Shown here: piece after piece, positions 37,048-48,459 of the stretch
Layout: every line of letters begins with the position of its first letter
How positions within the stretch are numbered: position 1 is the first letter of the stretch
Origin: Sipunculus nudus
Taxonomy: Eukaryota > Annelida > Sipuncula > Golfingiida > Sipunculidae
Reading direction: 5' to 3'
Assembly (NCBI GenBank): GCA_026874595.1
Contig: CM049315.1
Span: 13,638,664-13,702,663 of the forward strand
Length of the DNA stretch: 64,000 nucleotides
Program-made: the position numbers and the translations under genes
Notes under the pieces: model-generated
What the model saw: only the letters and a program-made list of their open reading frames with translations
Told to the model about the DNA's origin: nothing
The model's database searches: none

Positions 37048-37610
37048 TAATTTGCTTGAGCAGGATAGGATTGCTGTAACGGTACATAACCATATAACCA
37101 TGCATGGATCAAGGTACAGTTTACGATATGCCTCAAAATAAACATCACGATATACACGGCTATATCCAGATGACGTCCGATATATATTGTGATGTTTAAA
37201 TATTGGCCAATACACATGTATTTCGGTTTTACATGTATCGCAATTACTTTTTTATATTACTGTTATAATAATAGTAACCGACAGCGAATCCTGTCTGGCC
37301 ATGACCGGCGAACCTCGGTCACCTGAAACCGAGCGTCAGGCTGCTTTCACTTTATTTTTGTAACCACATCTTAAGTACCCTCAAGTACCTTAAGTACTTT
37401 AAAGCGAATGGGGAAGTGTGGTGTTTACCTGTTAGCTTTGCATATTGCAAGGTATCCCTTGGCCAACGAACAGTGGTTCCCGGACCTGGCTGTTAACATA
37501 GCCTAATCACCCACAACTCCCCATTAGGCTGAGACGAGCGCTGTACATAATAAACAAGGTTATCCCATAATCAGCCTTGTATTTTAAATCTCTTGTTGTC
37601 CAAATGCACC
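37048..37610. other. Sequence between MITE and tRNA-like head, possibly SINE body
   Basis: The GC-richer part (37290-37560) contains simple internal repeats such as AAGTACC. On the - strand it would lie downstream of the tRNA-like segment at 37611-37710, so it may be part of a SINE body. No gene is seen. Confidence 0.3.
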
Positions 37611-37710
37611 TGCCGCTGTCAGATTCGAACCTACACCTCGCAGTGCACTGGCTCAGTAATAAGACACGCTAACTGTTGGTCCACCGGGTCTGGATTCTGC
37701 CTTTTGAAAA
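37611..37710 (-). mobile_element. tRNA-like SINE head
   Basis: On the - strand the text CGGTGGACCAACAGTTAGCG is followed about 40 bases later by GGTTCGAATCTGAC, which fits internal promoter boxes A and B of tRNA-derived SINEs. A proper acceptor stem cannot be closed, so it is not a functional tRNA gene. Target duplications were not identified. Confidence 0.45.
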
Positions 37711-37839
37711 GGACACAATGCTTCAATTGAGCACAGAAAAGCGGACCTATAGCATGACCTTTAAAAAAATATTTCAGAAATAAACATTACCTGAATATGT
37801 GACGAATCAAGTGAATCACCAAACAGAATGTTTCTTGCC

Positions 37840-38250
37840 CTTCACCAGCCTCAGTATCCAGTTTCTGAACAAGTCCCATTACCATTGTCCTTCTGAACGT
37901 CCCCAGTGTCAAGATGTTGTTCTTCAAGGAATCCCCAGTACCGGCCTATGTTTCATCAGAGTAATCACCAATATTATTGTGAAGTTCTTCTGAACACCGC
38001 CAAGTATACTCAGCCGGATCGCTTCTCAACAACATCCAGTAGATCTGGCTATGTTGCCCCTGAACAACCCACAGTATCCAACAGCTGATGTTATTCTGAA
38101 AAGCCCCAAGTACTCAGCCGGATCTCTTCTGAACAACATCCAGTAGATCTGGCGATATTACTCCTGAACAACCCACAGTATCCAGCTGAAATTCTTCTTA
38201 ACAACCAGCAGCATCGAGCCATGTTTCTTCTTAAGAACCTTCAGCATCCA
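37840..38250. repeat. Degenerate minisatellite, about 26-30-bp unit, with a 104-bp duplication
   Basis: Variants of TTCTGAACAACCCACAGTATCCA recur throughout. On top of this, 38000-38078 and 38104-38181 are near-identical (AGTA.ACTCAGCCGGATC, then AACAACATCCAGTAGATCTGG, then GAACAACCCACAGTATCC), showing a more recent duplication of several units with a period of 104 bp. Similar text appears faintly at 40490-40570. Short open frames result from the repeats and are not convincing genes. Confidence 0.65.
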
Positions 38251-38929
38251 ACCTGTTTCTGAAACCTACAGTGTATTAAGGCATAAATGATCTGGAGATC
38301 CCCATGCAGTAACCACCTGTGTAATGTCTGAGGAGCCGCCCCTGTTGAAACCCGTTCTGTCCTAAGAACCGAAAAATCCAGTTTTGTTAGCTCTGTAGAA
38401 ACTCCATGCTAAAAGTGTTGCCTTGTCCGCAAGTATCCATTTCTATGTTTCAAACCTTATGCAACCCTGACATATTTTCGTAAATTATTTCTCATTAACA
38501 TGTTGTGCCCAATAGGATATGATTAAAGGATTCAAGAATATTTGTTTAAGAAATTTCAAGAAACAACAACATCCTTCCATTGTTGCAGAATATAATCGTG
38601 TTTTTCCGAAGACAGTGAAGGTTTGCAAAGGTTAAGTTCTTGGATGAACTGTCATTATTTAGGTTAACAGGTGGACATCCAAATACAACCAGCTAAGATA
38701 TTCTGAAAGAGTTTATCCGAATATATATTCGCAGGAAATGTCTAAACATATAAATATGGCCCCCGTAAAACTGTAAGATGTGAGAGACATTTTTCATAAC
38801 ATGTAACAATAGTTTTTAGTACACTTTGTTAACTTATACCATGGCGCAGGATGCGCTGTCCACCGTCAACCGTCCGCCCTCTTTTACTAAAGATCTCAAC
38901 TCCCGCGCTAGGTATCATATATTGATCAT
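38251..38929. other. Intergenic sequence, no gene seen
   Basis: No gene or clear repeat can be supported. Confidence 0.5.
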
Positions 38930-39930
38930 TTAATTAATATGTAAAAATAAGCTGTTGATCGCGCCACCTATATTGACCTACTTTCCGCTGTCTGAAATGG
39001 TCTTTTTCGCTTTTCTAAGATAAGTCATAAAAAGTATCTTTGTTTTCATATCATTGTCAGTAATTCCTCGGGGTATAGGAAATAGAATGAGTTTGAATAC
39101 ATGTAAATCATTTTCAATATAAACTTTATTTATTTTACATGGATTGTTCAACTAGTTATTATAACTAATACGAGGCACTTTACATGGCTCGGATGTTGGC
39201 GCTCGGTAGTCGGTAAGGGTGGAGGAAACCGGAGGACCCGGAGAAAACCACCGACCTTGGACGGTCTACTACAACCCACTCTCATAGCCACACCGGGGAT
39301 CGAACCCGGGTCGCCAGCGGAGAAAGCCAAGCGTTTTACCGCTCAGCTGGCCAGGCCCCTCAAATCATTTTCAAGGTGGCGTACTTCCCGAACTTCAAAT
39401 TTTGTCGATCTTACAATTTGATGCATGCATTCGCATACATGATGTAATATTTGTAACCAAATATTCCAGGAACGGTTTCGCCTTCTGCACCAAATGTCAC
39501 ATGAATATTGATCATGTGACTGCTGTTTGATTTTGAGTTGCCGTTGGTGCCACCTATGTTAACCTACTTTCTTGGGCTTAAAAGACCTTTTCCGCATTTT
39601 CCAAGATAAGTCGTCAAGTATCAAAATCATGGCTTTTATATCATTGTCGGCATTTCCTCAGTTTAAGGGGAATAAAATGAGGATAAATTCAGTCAAATCA
39701 TTTTGAAGATGGCATCTTTACGCAACTTCAAATTCTGTCGTGCGCAAAATTTGACCATGTGATATTTTATGCATACATGCTGTAATGTCTATTTCCAGGA
39801 ACAACTGAAGCCTTCAGCACCAAATTTCTCATGAATATTGATTATATGACTGCTCTGTGAATTTAACCTATAGATAGTACCACCTATCATTGTTGACCTA
39901 CCTTCTATAAAACGGTTCCAAGGTCCGGAA
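38930..39930. repeat. Tandem block, about 333-bp unit, interrupted by a SINE
   Basis: CGCCACCTATATTGACCTAC (about 38962), GCCACCTATGTTAACCTAC (about 39551) and ACCACCTATCATTGTTGACC (about 39883) mark successive unit boundaries. Removing the 257 bases of SINE plus duplicated target from the first interval gives a period of about 333, matching the second. Each unit runs through CTTTT..AAGATAAGTC.T, ATATCATTGTC, AAATCATTTT.AA and TCATGAATATTGAT. The units are diverged, so the duplication is old. Confidence 0.75.
39118..39361 (-). mobile_element. tRNA-derived SINE with 13-bp target-site duplication
   Basis: AAATCATTTTCAA occurs directly at 39105-39117 and 39362-39374 and brackets 244 bp. Read on the - strand, the insert begins with a tRNA-like head with box B GGTTCGATCCC (39296-39306). 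It then has a central segment with TTTTCTCCGGG and CTCCGGTTTCCTCC (39221-39247), which I recall from several invertebrate SINE families, and ends in an A/T-rich tail (AAAATAAATAAAG). The period of the host tandem block confirms the insertion independently. It is the best-defined retroposon here. Confidence 0.88.
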
Positions 39931-40070
39931 AAGGGGGGCTACAGGCCACAAAAATTGGCCTGAAAACTTTAAATTAGGCTTTGGGCGGCTGGAAAATGCG
40001 GGGGGGGGGGGGGGGGTCCGGACCACCTGGACTCTCGCCTCCCCCTACCCCGATCCGATTCTGTAATGAC
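39897..40070. repeat. G-run repeat with TCCGGACC core
   Basis: A G17 run at 40000-40016 is followed by TCCGGACCACCTGGACTC, related to 28493-28620. It abuts the end of the 333-bp tandem block. No coding capacity is seen. Confidence 0.5.
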
Positions 40071-42483
40071 ACGCAAATATCGCAGGAATAACCGCAACTA
40101 TTGCCTAGGTAAACGGTAAGCAGATGTTAGCCAAAGATTGTGCCACCTATGTTGGATAACTAATGAAATGGTATTTTTACTTCATGGTCACCTATCATCA
40201 TTTAGAGAATGGCACAGACTTAGAGTTAAAATAAGAGCAGACCCTTGGTCTCTTGTGTTTAATCATAGTTTCGATTACCCAGTGTTATTACTAACTGTAT
40301 CTGGTGTGCGCTATCAGACTTTTCTCCAAGTCACATGTATATGGTGTCTCTATAAAAATCATACTTCCAGTATTAAGTATAGGAACTATGTTCACCCCTG
40401 AAAATCAGTTCATGCGCAAGTTAGATATATAAAGAGACCATAGTTTACAAAATGTACCCAGTAGGCTTAAAAAACAAGATTCGCTTCACAGTTGTCCTTC
40501 TTCATTCCGAGGAAGATTTTCCAGAATTCAACGATGTTTTCCCTGAAGGATTTCCAGCATCCAACGAGTTTTTCGAAAGGGTCCGAGACAATAGCTCATA
40601 ATAAACATATAGCTATTAATTATCGCCCACTGTGTTGGCCGATGACCTGGTTATATTTAGCCAGCTTTATGTTAATTTAAAATATGATCTAATCAACAAA
40701 TCTTTCTCCAAAAGTAAACAAACATGAGCGATTTTATGTGTCGACACACGAGTGTGTCCTTCTTGTGGAGGCTCAGTTGAAATAGCACCGTGCAGCTGTA
40801 TTTGCATGTCGTCATTGGTTTTCTCTGGTATGTTTATGGCAAAAAGCGGTTATCCAAGATGTTACGTCATAGCATGTTCTACTTTGAGGCGGTGTCTATT
40901 CTCCAGATATGTTATGTCATAATGTCTTCTTCATACTCATTCAAAACAGATCGAGATAGATAATCCTAAATTTGTTAACTCTATTTAGTGGTGTACAAGG
41001 ATACCTAAGGTAATTTATTTATAATATTCCAAGAGATATGGAACTGATATATTTAGATGATTTAAATTTGCGACACCGTTTTATGAAAATATCTTGGTAA
41101 AATTAGATTTTGCAGGAAGTAAAATTAGTAAAAAATAATAATTTATCGATTTTTAATAACATTGTATCTAGTGTCTTATTTTACTTGAAAATAAACAATA
41201 AGTTATGGGTCTGTTATAGCGAGCGGACGATGGGTGGCTGCAGCACTGATATTCTTAGAGAAGGAAAAAACATGGACCACGTGCAGTCAGGGCCTACCAT
41301 GCAGCCGGAAAGATGTGCATAAACTTAATTGGATTGCTGTGAATTTCACGGATACAGTAATAAAGCCGGCTGTAGGATTTGCTATAAAGCCATAAAACCA
41401 TCATAAAATGTTTAATTGGCGAGTGAGTGTGCATGGTTATAAAGGATGTATTGCCCATGGATTTGGACGATTTGTCAGTCTCGTTATTTGGAACGTAAAA
41501 CCCACTTCACAAAAAGACTGTCCACATAGCAATCAGGCATGGTTTTAACGATGTTTAAACATTAAATTGCCATAACGTAACAGGCGCGAGGGTTTATAGC
41601 ACAAGTCATTCTGTCCCACTGCCGTATTTTGTGCTGCTTATGTCAAGCAACCAACTGATGCCGGTTCGTGATATGTGGTTATATACGACATATAACAAAA
41701 ATTATATCTGAACTAAACACAGTCACTTTATATGTCGCTTGAACCTGATTCCATCGCCCTCTTTATCATATTACATGAATTGTGCCATATATACAAATCG
41801 AGGACTGATTATCCATATTAAACGCCACTTCGCTTCAACCCTTGGTCGCTTTGCTTCTTTTGTTAGGTGTGGAATCTTGACTACGTGCAAGCCGTGGTTA
41901 TGTTATAAATACAAAAGAATTCTTTTAGCTAGTAGGGATACAGCCACTCAGTTTAAGTGTCTCATGTACCATCTACTTTGATGTCAAGCGTTTTTAGTGT
42001 TCACTATGGCTACGAGTATGACTATTAATACATAGATATATCTAAAGGTCAAAGGGAAAAACTGGTGTTTATTCAACCATTTGACCTAACTCATACATGG
42101 TCAAACTGAAAGCTATGTTTTATTTTGGTTATATTGTGATTGTATTTGTTGCACTTTATTAAAAAAAATAGGTTTAATGCCTGGATCATCCCATTCACCC
42201 AGGGAATACTGTTTTCCAGGTGAACGGAGTAGTTATGTCTGTTTTGATGCAGTTCGTTCAATTAATTTACGAAACAATCTCACTATATGATTCCTTGTTC
42301 GATGGTTTCTTCGTTTGCTAAACGAATATTTTGTACAAAGATTCATGTTTCATTATAGTGTACATGCATGCACATGTTTGTAATACAATATATAAATCTA
42401 ATGTGATGAATGTTTAATATTGCAGATTCCATATAATGTAGTTGTTATAAGATTCAATAACTGTCTGTGACAAGATCACACTT
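40071..42483. other. Intergenic sequence, no gene seen
   Basis: Several open frames of 60-90 codons occur but none has a recognisable motif. A short GC-richer patch at 41215-41330 contains a CACGTG E-box (41278-41283). GTGCCACCTATGTTGG at 40140 is a stray piece of the 333-bp unit boundary. Confidence 0.45.
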
Positions 42484-42690
42484 TAAGAACGGTAAATGGT
42501 CAAGAGGGTTCTGACCTCCCCCCCCCCCTTTTGATCCCAAATAACATTTTATTAAGGATTTCAAACCAAATTTTGCAACCTTGGGCCCCCTCCTTCTCGG
42601 ACCAGAGGGCCTTTTTTGAGGTTAACTTTTAGTCTTCCTGGGCGTGACTCTTCCCTTTCCAAAATCCTGGATCCGCCCCTGAAACGGATT
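42484..42690. repeat. Poly-C repeat ending GGATCCGCCCCTG
   Basis: A C11 run (42518-42528), a run of C/T-rich text and the terminal CCTGGATCCGCCCCTGAAAC belong to a style of short repeat common in aquatic invertebrates. It may be the opposite orientation of the G-run repeats at 28.5 and 40.0 kb. No coding capacity is seen. Confidence 0.4.
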
Positions 42691-43769
42691 GTTGTATACT
42701 CACTCATATTTGTGAGTAAAATGATCACTACACGTATACGCATGGAAAGAAACACTCTGAAGTTAACACAAAGGGGTACGTCTGTGATATTACAGACCCT
42801 ACAGTGGCGCTGCATGTAAACGCAATTTATATTAAGGGTCACTATACTTCATTATAACTTTCAGTGATGTCACATATATCAGTTAATGTTGAATATATCA
42901 GTGAATGTCAAATATGAAAGAATATGTCAAATGTGTCAGTATAATTATGATATATCAGTGTATGGTAGCTAGCCCAGGAAGAAGAAAAAAAAATGAGTCT
43001 TGAAACCGAGCCCTATTCTGCATTCGTGAGGCGGGCCGCGAGCTCGCACCTGCATATGATGGTAATCTTTAGCTTGAAGTAACATCCTAGCAGACGAGAT
43101 ACTCTACTTATAATTGGCCCAAATCTATAATCAATAACCTTAGATTGTGAAGACACCTAGTTGGAGCCTGTTTATTTAGATAAAGCCGTGTACTTCATAC
43201 AGTACGATTCAATGAATGCAGTTCTATAATAAATGTTATGTCTCTCTATGGCATATTTTTAATCTATACAACAGCGCAACTTTACCTATTCCCCATTTTA
43301 CATTCAGGCACGTTTAATTTTTTTGGAAGAGCTAGAAGATACCCGCGGATATCGGTTTGGAGCGATAACGCTGTCGATGTAAATAATTAATCCTGGCTTG
43401 TTGTCCTGTTGCGACAACGACGCCAACTCTCAACCCGCCCCACAGGCGAGCCAATTGGCAGGGCTTCGCGGAAAAGCTGAGATCGTCTGCTGAGAAACTG
43501 TATCCGGCTGAAAAGGGGAAAGAAGACGCCTGACTTCATGCCGCGTTTGTCTCCTATTCTCCAGCTCGAACAAGAGTATTGAGTTATCCGAGCATTTGAT
43601 ATGACATTCATGTAACCGCCAAAAGACCCTCTACCACCCTGCAACCAGCTTCATGAGCGAGTCGACTAAAATGTTGTGATATTTTTTTTTTTGCATTGAG
43701 GTTAAGCTAAAAAAATTGTCCAGCAACCCTTCACCCGAGTAAAGGTTTAACTGTGAACGAAAAACACAA

Positions 43770-43771
<2 letters not shown>
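42691..43771. other. Intergenic sequence with a GC-richer island at 43390-43660
   Basis: The island is CpG-containing, with GCCAATTGGC (a double CCAAT palindrome) near 43449, and keeps an 85-codon frame open on the - strand that I do not recognise. The rest is AT-rich with nothing supportable. The island may be regulatory; this is inferred from composition only. Confidence 0.3.

Positions 43772-43830
<59 letters not shown>
43772..43830. repeat. (AT)n microsatellite
   Basis: Uninterrupted (AT)n of 59 bases. Apparent Ile-Tyr open frames across it are artefacts. Confidence 0.97.
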
Positions 43831-43833
<3 letters not shown>

Positions 43834-44082
43834 ATTCCCCTAGGTAGGGACAACATGGATGGCTTACTACTGTTTTTCCTCCACGTTCCCCTATCATTTC
43901 TGACGTGTTCAGGCATTCTGCATGGCCAATATGCCTTCTACATTACCATTTTATTTCTCTGCTTTCCGCTTGGTGCATACTGTTTTCATGACCTTCTGGG
44001 GTTGGTTCCCTCCAGCTGGTATTTTTCATATCGACTAAAATATTTTAGAAGCTAGATAATCCTATGTGGGGTATCTAGTACC

Positions 44083-44088
<6 letters not shown>
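43831..44088. other. Unique sequence between two (AT)n arrays
   Basis: About 258 bases lie between two long (AT)n arrays. A frame stays open through most of it, but its start is inside or before the microsatellite and no motif is seen. Confidence 0.4.

Positions 44089-44143
<55 letters not shown>
44089..44143. repeat. (AT)n microsatellite
   Basis: Uninterrupted (AT)n of about 55 bases. Confidence 0.97.
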
Positions 44144-44144
<1 letters not shown>

Positions 44145-46189
44145 TTGCACTATATTAATGTTGCAAGATTTATATACAAGGTTTCATTATACATATATTA
44201 AAATAACTAAAAAAGCATTAATTAACTGGTATTAAACTGAAATTTAATATATCATGTGAAGTCCAGCCTGACGAGAACCTCGGTGTGCCTTTTATCAATA
44301 TCACATATATAAATACATATGTTTGTTTGTGTGGGTAGCCTTTTCCATCTTTCGTATTTTTTCTGAGCGGTTTATATGTTATTGTCCATCGTCAACAGAA
44401 AACGCAGTTGTAGGCATTTATGTGTGTTCTTTTTACGCTGGTTCCTAATCAAATATTAATGGTTAAAAGATTTACAGGGTTATATAGACTTGTACATCTT
44501 GAAAGATTTCGATCAGTGTTTTCATTCTCAGCCAGTGGTTCCTTATCTACTTTTCTTCTTATTGCCTTTTGCTCTTTTTATCTGTGCCTGCTCTCAATTA
44601 TTCCGAGCTACATACCGTTGTGTTTTAGTCCGTCGCCCTCCCTTGCGTCTGATTTCAAGACACAAACCGTAACCCTTTGACTGTGAATGTTTAAACTTAA
44701 CAAAGACGGAGATCTTGTTGAAATTATTCTAGTAATTCCTAGAATATATCATGGTATGTACTCATGTGCTAGGGGACGAAGACACGTTTCTGAGCACATG
44801 CAGGGAATGTCAATCTCTTCTAAGTGTTCTAGAGCGCTGAAGAAACGAAAATTATTTAAAGTAGTTTAAACTCTCCTGTGCATTTTTTATCAAAGATTGT
44901 GTTTTCCTTTGTAAAGCGTAAGTTAATTAAGTTGCATCAGATTTATAACCCAGGAATTTAATGGTTTGCATTAATTAGTAGAAATAATATAACAAAATAT
45001 ATTCCGTCCTTGCCTGTTCATTGTCATAATGTATTAGGTGTGGCAAAACAAAAAAATAAAACTTGATCTCTTTTTTCTTTTTGACATAATTATGATTCAT
45101 GGAATTACATCCTCCATCAGTTAATGTGATGATTACCTTCCTCAAATTTTTAAATATAATGTTAAAAGATTATATCTTTCTTTAAAGGATATAGGTCCAT
45201 GTCCTATTGATAGTGCCGAATGAGGATGAAAATAAAAATCGTTGAGAAATATGTTATAATTAAACCTTCAAGATTTCTTGTTTTATATGCACGGGAATTA
45301 ATCAGAAATCAGAATATGTATTCAGGATATTCAGAGTGAATTTTTCTCTGAGGTGCTATTTAGAGATTTCACCATATTGCGGTTGAGCGTCTGGCCGGGT
45401 TCGAACCGGGAACCAACGCCTGTTCACAAAGGTGCGTCCTTCGTGTACATGTATATTCACCTTAAGCACCGTGCATCTGTGACGTCACCTGTTTATGAAT
45501 AATTTATTTATATTTAAACCATCCTGTCAGAAGCTTTTTGATGCTTTTATATAGGTTGCCGCTTCGGTAAGTATGTATAAGATATATAACCAACATTATT
45601 TTAGAGGTATTTTATTATTTTAATTATACATGTATTTATATTTATAAGTATTTTATACTTTATTATTATTATTAATTCGCTCCATGATCAATATATTCTA
45701 CGTTGCCCAGTCAGGTCTCACTTCTGTAAAATACAAAATAACACACGAAGCAAAGTTTGATTGTAACGACTATTTAAAAAACACAAAAGAAACGGGCAAA
45801 TATTTTTCGCATCGAAGGAACATAGTAAATATATTTGTTTTAGGGGCCATTTAGTGCACTGAATTAATGCACGCATAACGGTATAAAACTCACCTTAACA
45901 CCTGTATAATTGCTTCACACGTCTTTTGATGGTGCTTGGCCGAACAATATAGCCCGGACGAAAATAGACGGTGATTAAGATATGGAAAGATGGCAGCGCT
46001 TTGTCTTGGTGCATCGATTGTTCCATGGCATCGTATTGACCTATATTGAGGATGAAGGTAAAATTATGCAAGGGTGATATGTTGTTTATTAAGCTAGCTT
46101 TTGGGGTTTTATATGTACAGGCCAGGTATTTAATCCAACAGAAATATAACCTGTAGCCATGACAATGAGAGCAAACCTCTATAGAATTC
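44144..46189. other. Intergenic sequence, no gene seen
   Basis: No gene is supported. A tRNA box-B-like GGTTCGAACCC lies on the - strand at about 45398-45408, without a matching box A, and is probably a SINE remnant. Confidence 0.45.
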
Positions 46190-46300
46190 TATTTTTTTTT
46201 AATTTTCCTTTTAGGTGCTGGCGGGAATCGAACGGGACATCTTTACACGGCTTAGCCCTACCCCTGACAAGTGACTCATGCAAGGACCAACCGTCATCAC
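46185..46300 (-). mobile_element. tRNA-like retroposed fragment with A-rich tail
   Basis: On the - strand CCGTTCGATTCCCGCC (box B) is followed directly by AGCACCTAAAAGG and an A-rich tail ending in eight A's. The upstream half does not give a convincing box A or a closed cloverleaf. It is best read as a truncated SINE or tRNA pseudogene. Confidence 0.45.
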
Positions 46301-46858
46301 TCATCGAATACCATCGTTAAACGATAGATGTCTATAGATAACTTTACCACCTTGACTGTAAACTGGATAATCCAATAAAAATACTAAAAATTAAATGTAC
46401 CATTGTCAAATATAAAAAAAATAAACAACCTAAAACGTATAAACAATTTAACCGCGGCTTATTGCGTTCAGGAGGACTTTCACATACATTGTTTATTCAA
46501 AACTGCCCTCCATTTAGGATGGCAAAATCAGAGAATATATGAAAGTCTAAATATAATGAAATTCCTTGCACTTTTTATGTGTTACATTGTCATTTATCTA
46601 ACGGAAATAAATACAGCTTTTCTTCAAATTTTGCCTTGTTATTACGTCAGTCGTGTGTGTTACCTTTTAATATATGATGAAATAATTTGTATATTAAACA
46701 GATGGAAGAAGTTATCTTTGTGTGTTATATTTTGATATGATGTAATAATTTCTATATTAATCAGAAGGGAGAAAACAGCGCATGCATGTGCTGAAGATGT
46801 AATGTTTACTCACTGAATCAGTGGGCACTGCTCGGCTGCACAGTCCAGCGTGTGTCAC
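46301..46858. other. AT-rich sequence, no gene seen
   Basis: An open frame of about 110 codons at 46403-46735 (+) is AT-driven, rich in Ile, Leu, Tyr and Cys, and matches nothing known to me. Confidence 0.45.
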
Positions 46859-46991
46859 CAGCTAGCGGACAGCCGGGATCGGAGACTCAGCCGTTCTGGA
46901 TCAGTGATGTAGCAGAAGTAATACCTCCCCAGTCCCAGCAGAAGGAGGAGGGCTTCCAGCGAACACAGGAAAGTGATCCCTATCATCGGAG
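46859..46991 (-). CDS. Candidate coding exon with hydrophobic leader, unknown protein
   Basis: On the - strand a good acceptor (TTCACATCCTCTCAG) ends at 46992. Five bases later an ATG (46986-46984) starts MIGITFLCSLEALLLLLGLG, a strongly hydrophobic segment like a signal peptide or signal anchor, followed by charged residues (DPERLSLRSRL). The frame stops at TGA (46857-46855) after 43 residues unless spliced at the GT immediately before (exon end about 46859). The region is GC-richer than its surroundings. The ATG context is weak. I do not recognise the product, and chance is a real alternative. Confidence 0.2.
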
Positions 46992-47299
46992 CTGAGAGGA
47001 TGTGAATAGTCCCAGCTTTTAGATGAGATCATTTCCGGCAAATTTCGTGGATGTGTATAAGATATTTAAATAGCAGACTCTACCAGTTTGTGCGCATGCA
47101 TTACAATATTTATGATAATATGTTACAATACTTAGATGGCCATTCTGATATCATTTGTGCATAAAGAAGGAGGGTACCAGGAAAACGTAAAGATATACGT
47201 TCCATAAGCTGCGGTTGCGCTATGCTCCACTAACCGCTGCTCGAAACCGCGGTGATCCGTCAGGTTTTGCCACCAGGCGGTGCTGTCTCTGTGGAATTC

Positions 47300-47440
47300 C
47301 CTCCTGCGTAATATTAACCCCCACCCCACCCCCCTTGGAATACACAGGAAGGAATCGTTACCTTTCAGGACAGTCACTTTACTAACTTGCTGGTGTCGCC
47401 TGAGGTCAGTTAATTATCCTCAACTGTGTGCAAACTCCGC
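47300..47440. other. C-rich segment upstream of the candidate minus-strand exon
   Basis: CCCCCACCCCACCCCCC near 47320-47333 fits KLF/SP-type GC-box factors. It lies about 330 bp upstream of the candidate - strand exon and could belong to its promoter. This is inference from position and composition. Confidence 0.2.
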
Positions 47441-47606
47441 GCAACGAGCTTTGTATGGGCGCAGCCAGTTTTGTTTACACGCTGAGCCAATCAGATTTTG
47501 TTTTACGAGCTACACATTGGCGCAGTCATCGTTGTTTACACGATGAGCAAATCACATTTTACCATACCCAGCGTCAAATTGCTGGGTGTTTGGCAGTTTG
47601 CCAAAC
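47440..47606. promoter_or_regulatory. Duplicated forkhead/CCAAT element plus NFI palindrome
   Basis: A 61-bp imperfect tandem repeat starts with GCGCAG at 47459 and 47520. Each copy holds TGTTTAC (47472-47478 and 47533-47539), the forkhead core. The first has GAGCCAATCAG (CCAAT at 47487-47491), the second GAGCAAATCAC. Downstream, TTGGC-AGTTT-GCCAA (47590-47604) is an exact NFI full-site palindrome, extended to 8-bp arms at 47588-47606. Factor names come from consensus matches only. Confidence 0.4.
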
Positions 47607-48171
47607 TTGAATAATCCTTCCATTTCTCATAGCGTGTGAGTGGAAGGCTCCCTGGAAGTCACGCGCTGTGTATGCCGTATGAATATTGTTATAGGTCGTC
47701 TCTTCCGGTGGCAACATGATGCGCATTGTTTATTAGATAGCTCACAAAAACACTACAATAATGTTGTTGCCTGTTTATTGATCTTCCATATCAAAGTCCT
47801 GCTTCAGAGTATCGATATTCTGACACGGTCAGCCCGATCAAAATAGGCCTACTCCCTGTCACCTCTACATTTTGTTACGCACTCTAATAACCAACTGTAG
47901 AAAATGTTATATATTTAGCAGATACCAGTATAGGACGTTAATACGGTAGTGTGCCTTTTCAAAAACTGACCATTAACTGACTTTTCTGATACAAGTGACA
48001 CAAGAGGTGCTGGACTGTAACTGTTACATAATCTCCTGTCCATGCACTAGCTGCTGGCTCCATAGGTCATCTGATTAATTAACCAAAAAAGTTTTCACTT
48101 GTGATACTACAATTTCAGGGGATTATCCTATGCTTAGACTCTAAGTGAGGATACAGGTATAATATAAAATG

Positions 48172-48175
<4 letters not shown>
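47607..48175. other. Intergenic sequence, no gene seen
   Basis: Nothing gene-like is supported between the regulatory element and the next (AT)n array. Confidence 0.5.
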
Positions 48176-48263
<88 letters not shown>

Positions 48264-48288
48264 AATATATATTTACATATATATATAT
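48176..48288. repeat. Interrupted (AT)n microsatellite
   Basis: About 113 bases of (AT)n with interruptions such as GTATATAGAG and ACAAATATATATTTAC. Confidence 0.95.
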
Positions 48289-48459
48289 TGAGTCTTAGAT
48301 ATATGCATGACAGGCCCTCTGCTTAAGCCCCAAAGTTAAATTGGCGAAAACTTTACAGAACTCCTAGCTTTGTTTTAATGCCTTCAGTATGGCTTCATAA
48401 AGAACTACGTACATCGTGAATGCAGATTAATACTGTTGTTTTCATCCTCATTCAGTATG

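Noticed and set aside
43753-44055. Ile-Tyr repeat open frames across (AT)n arrays
   Set aside because: These are microsatellite translations, not genes.
45398-45408. Possible tRNA gene from a perfect box B
   Set aside because: There is no box A or closable cloverleaf upstream, so it is at most a SINE remnant.
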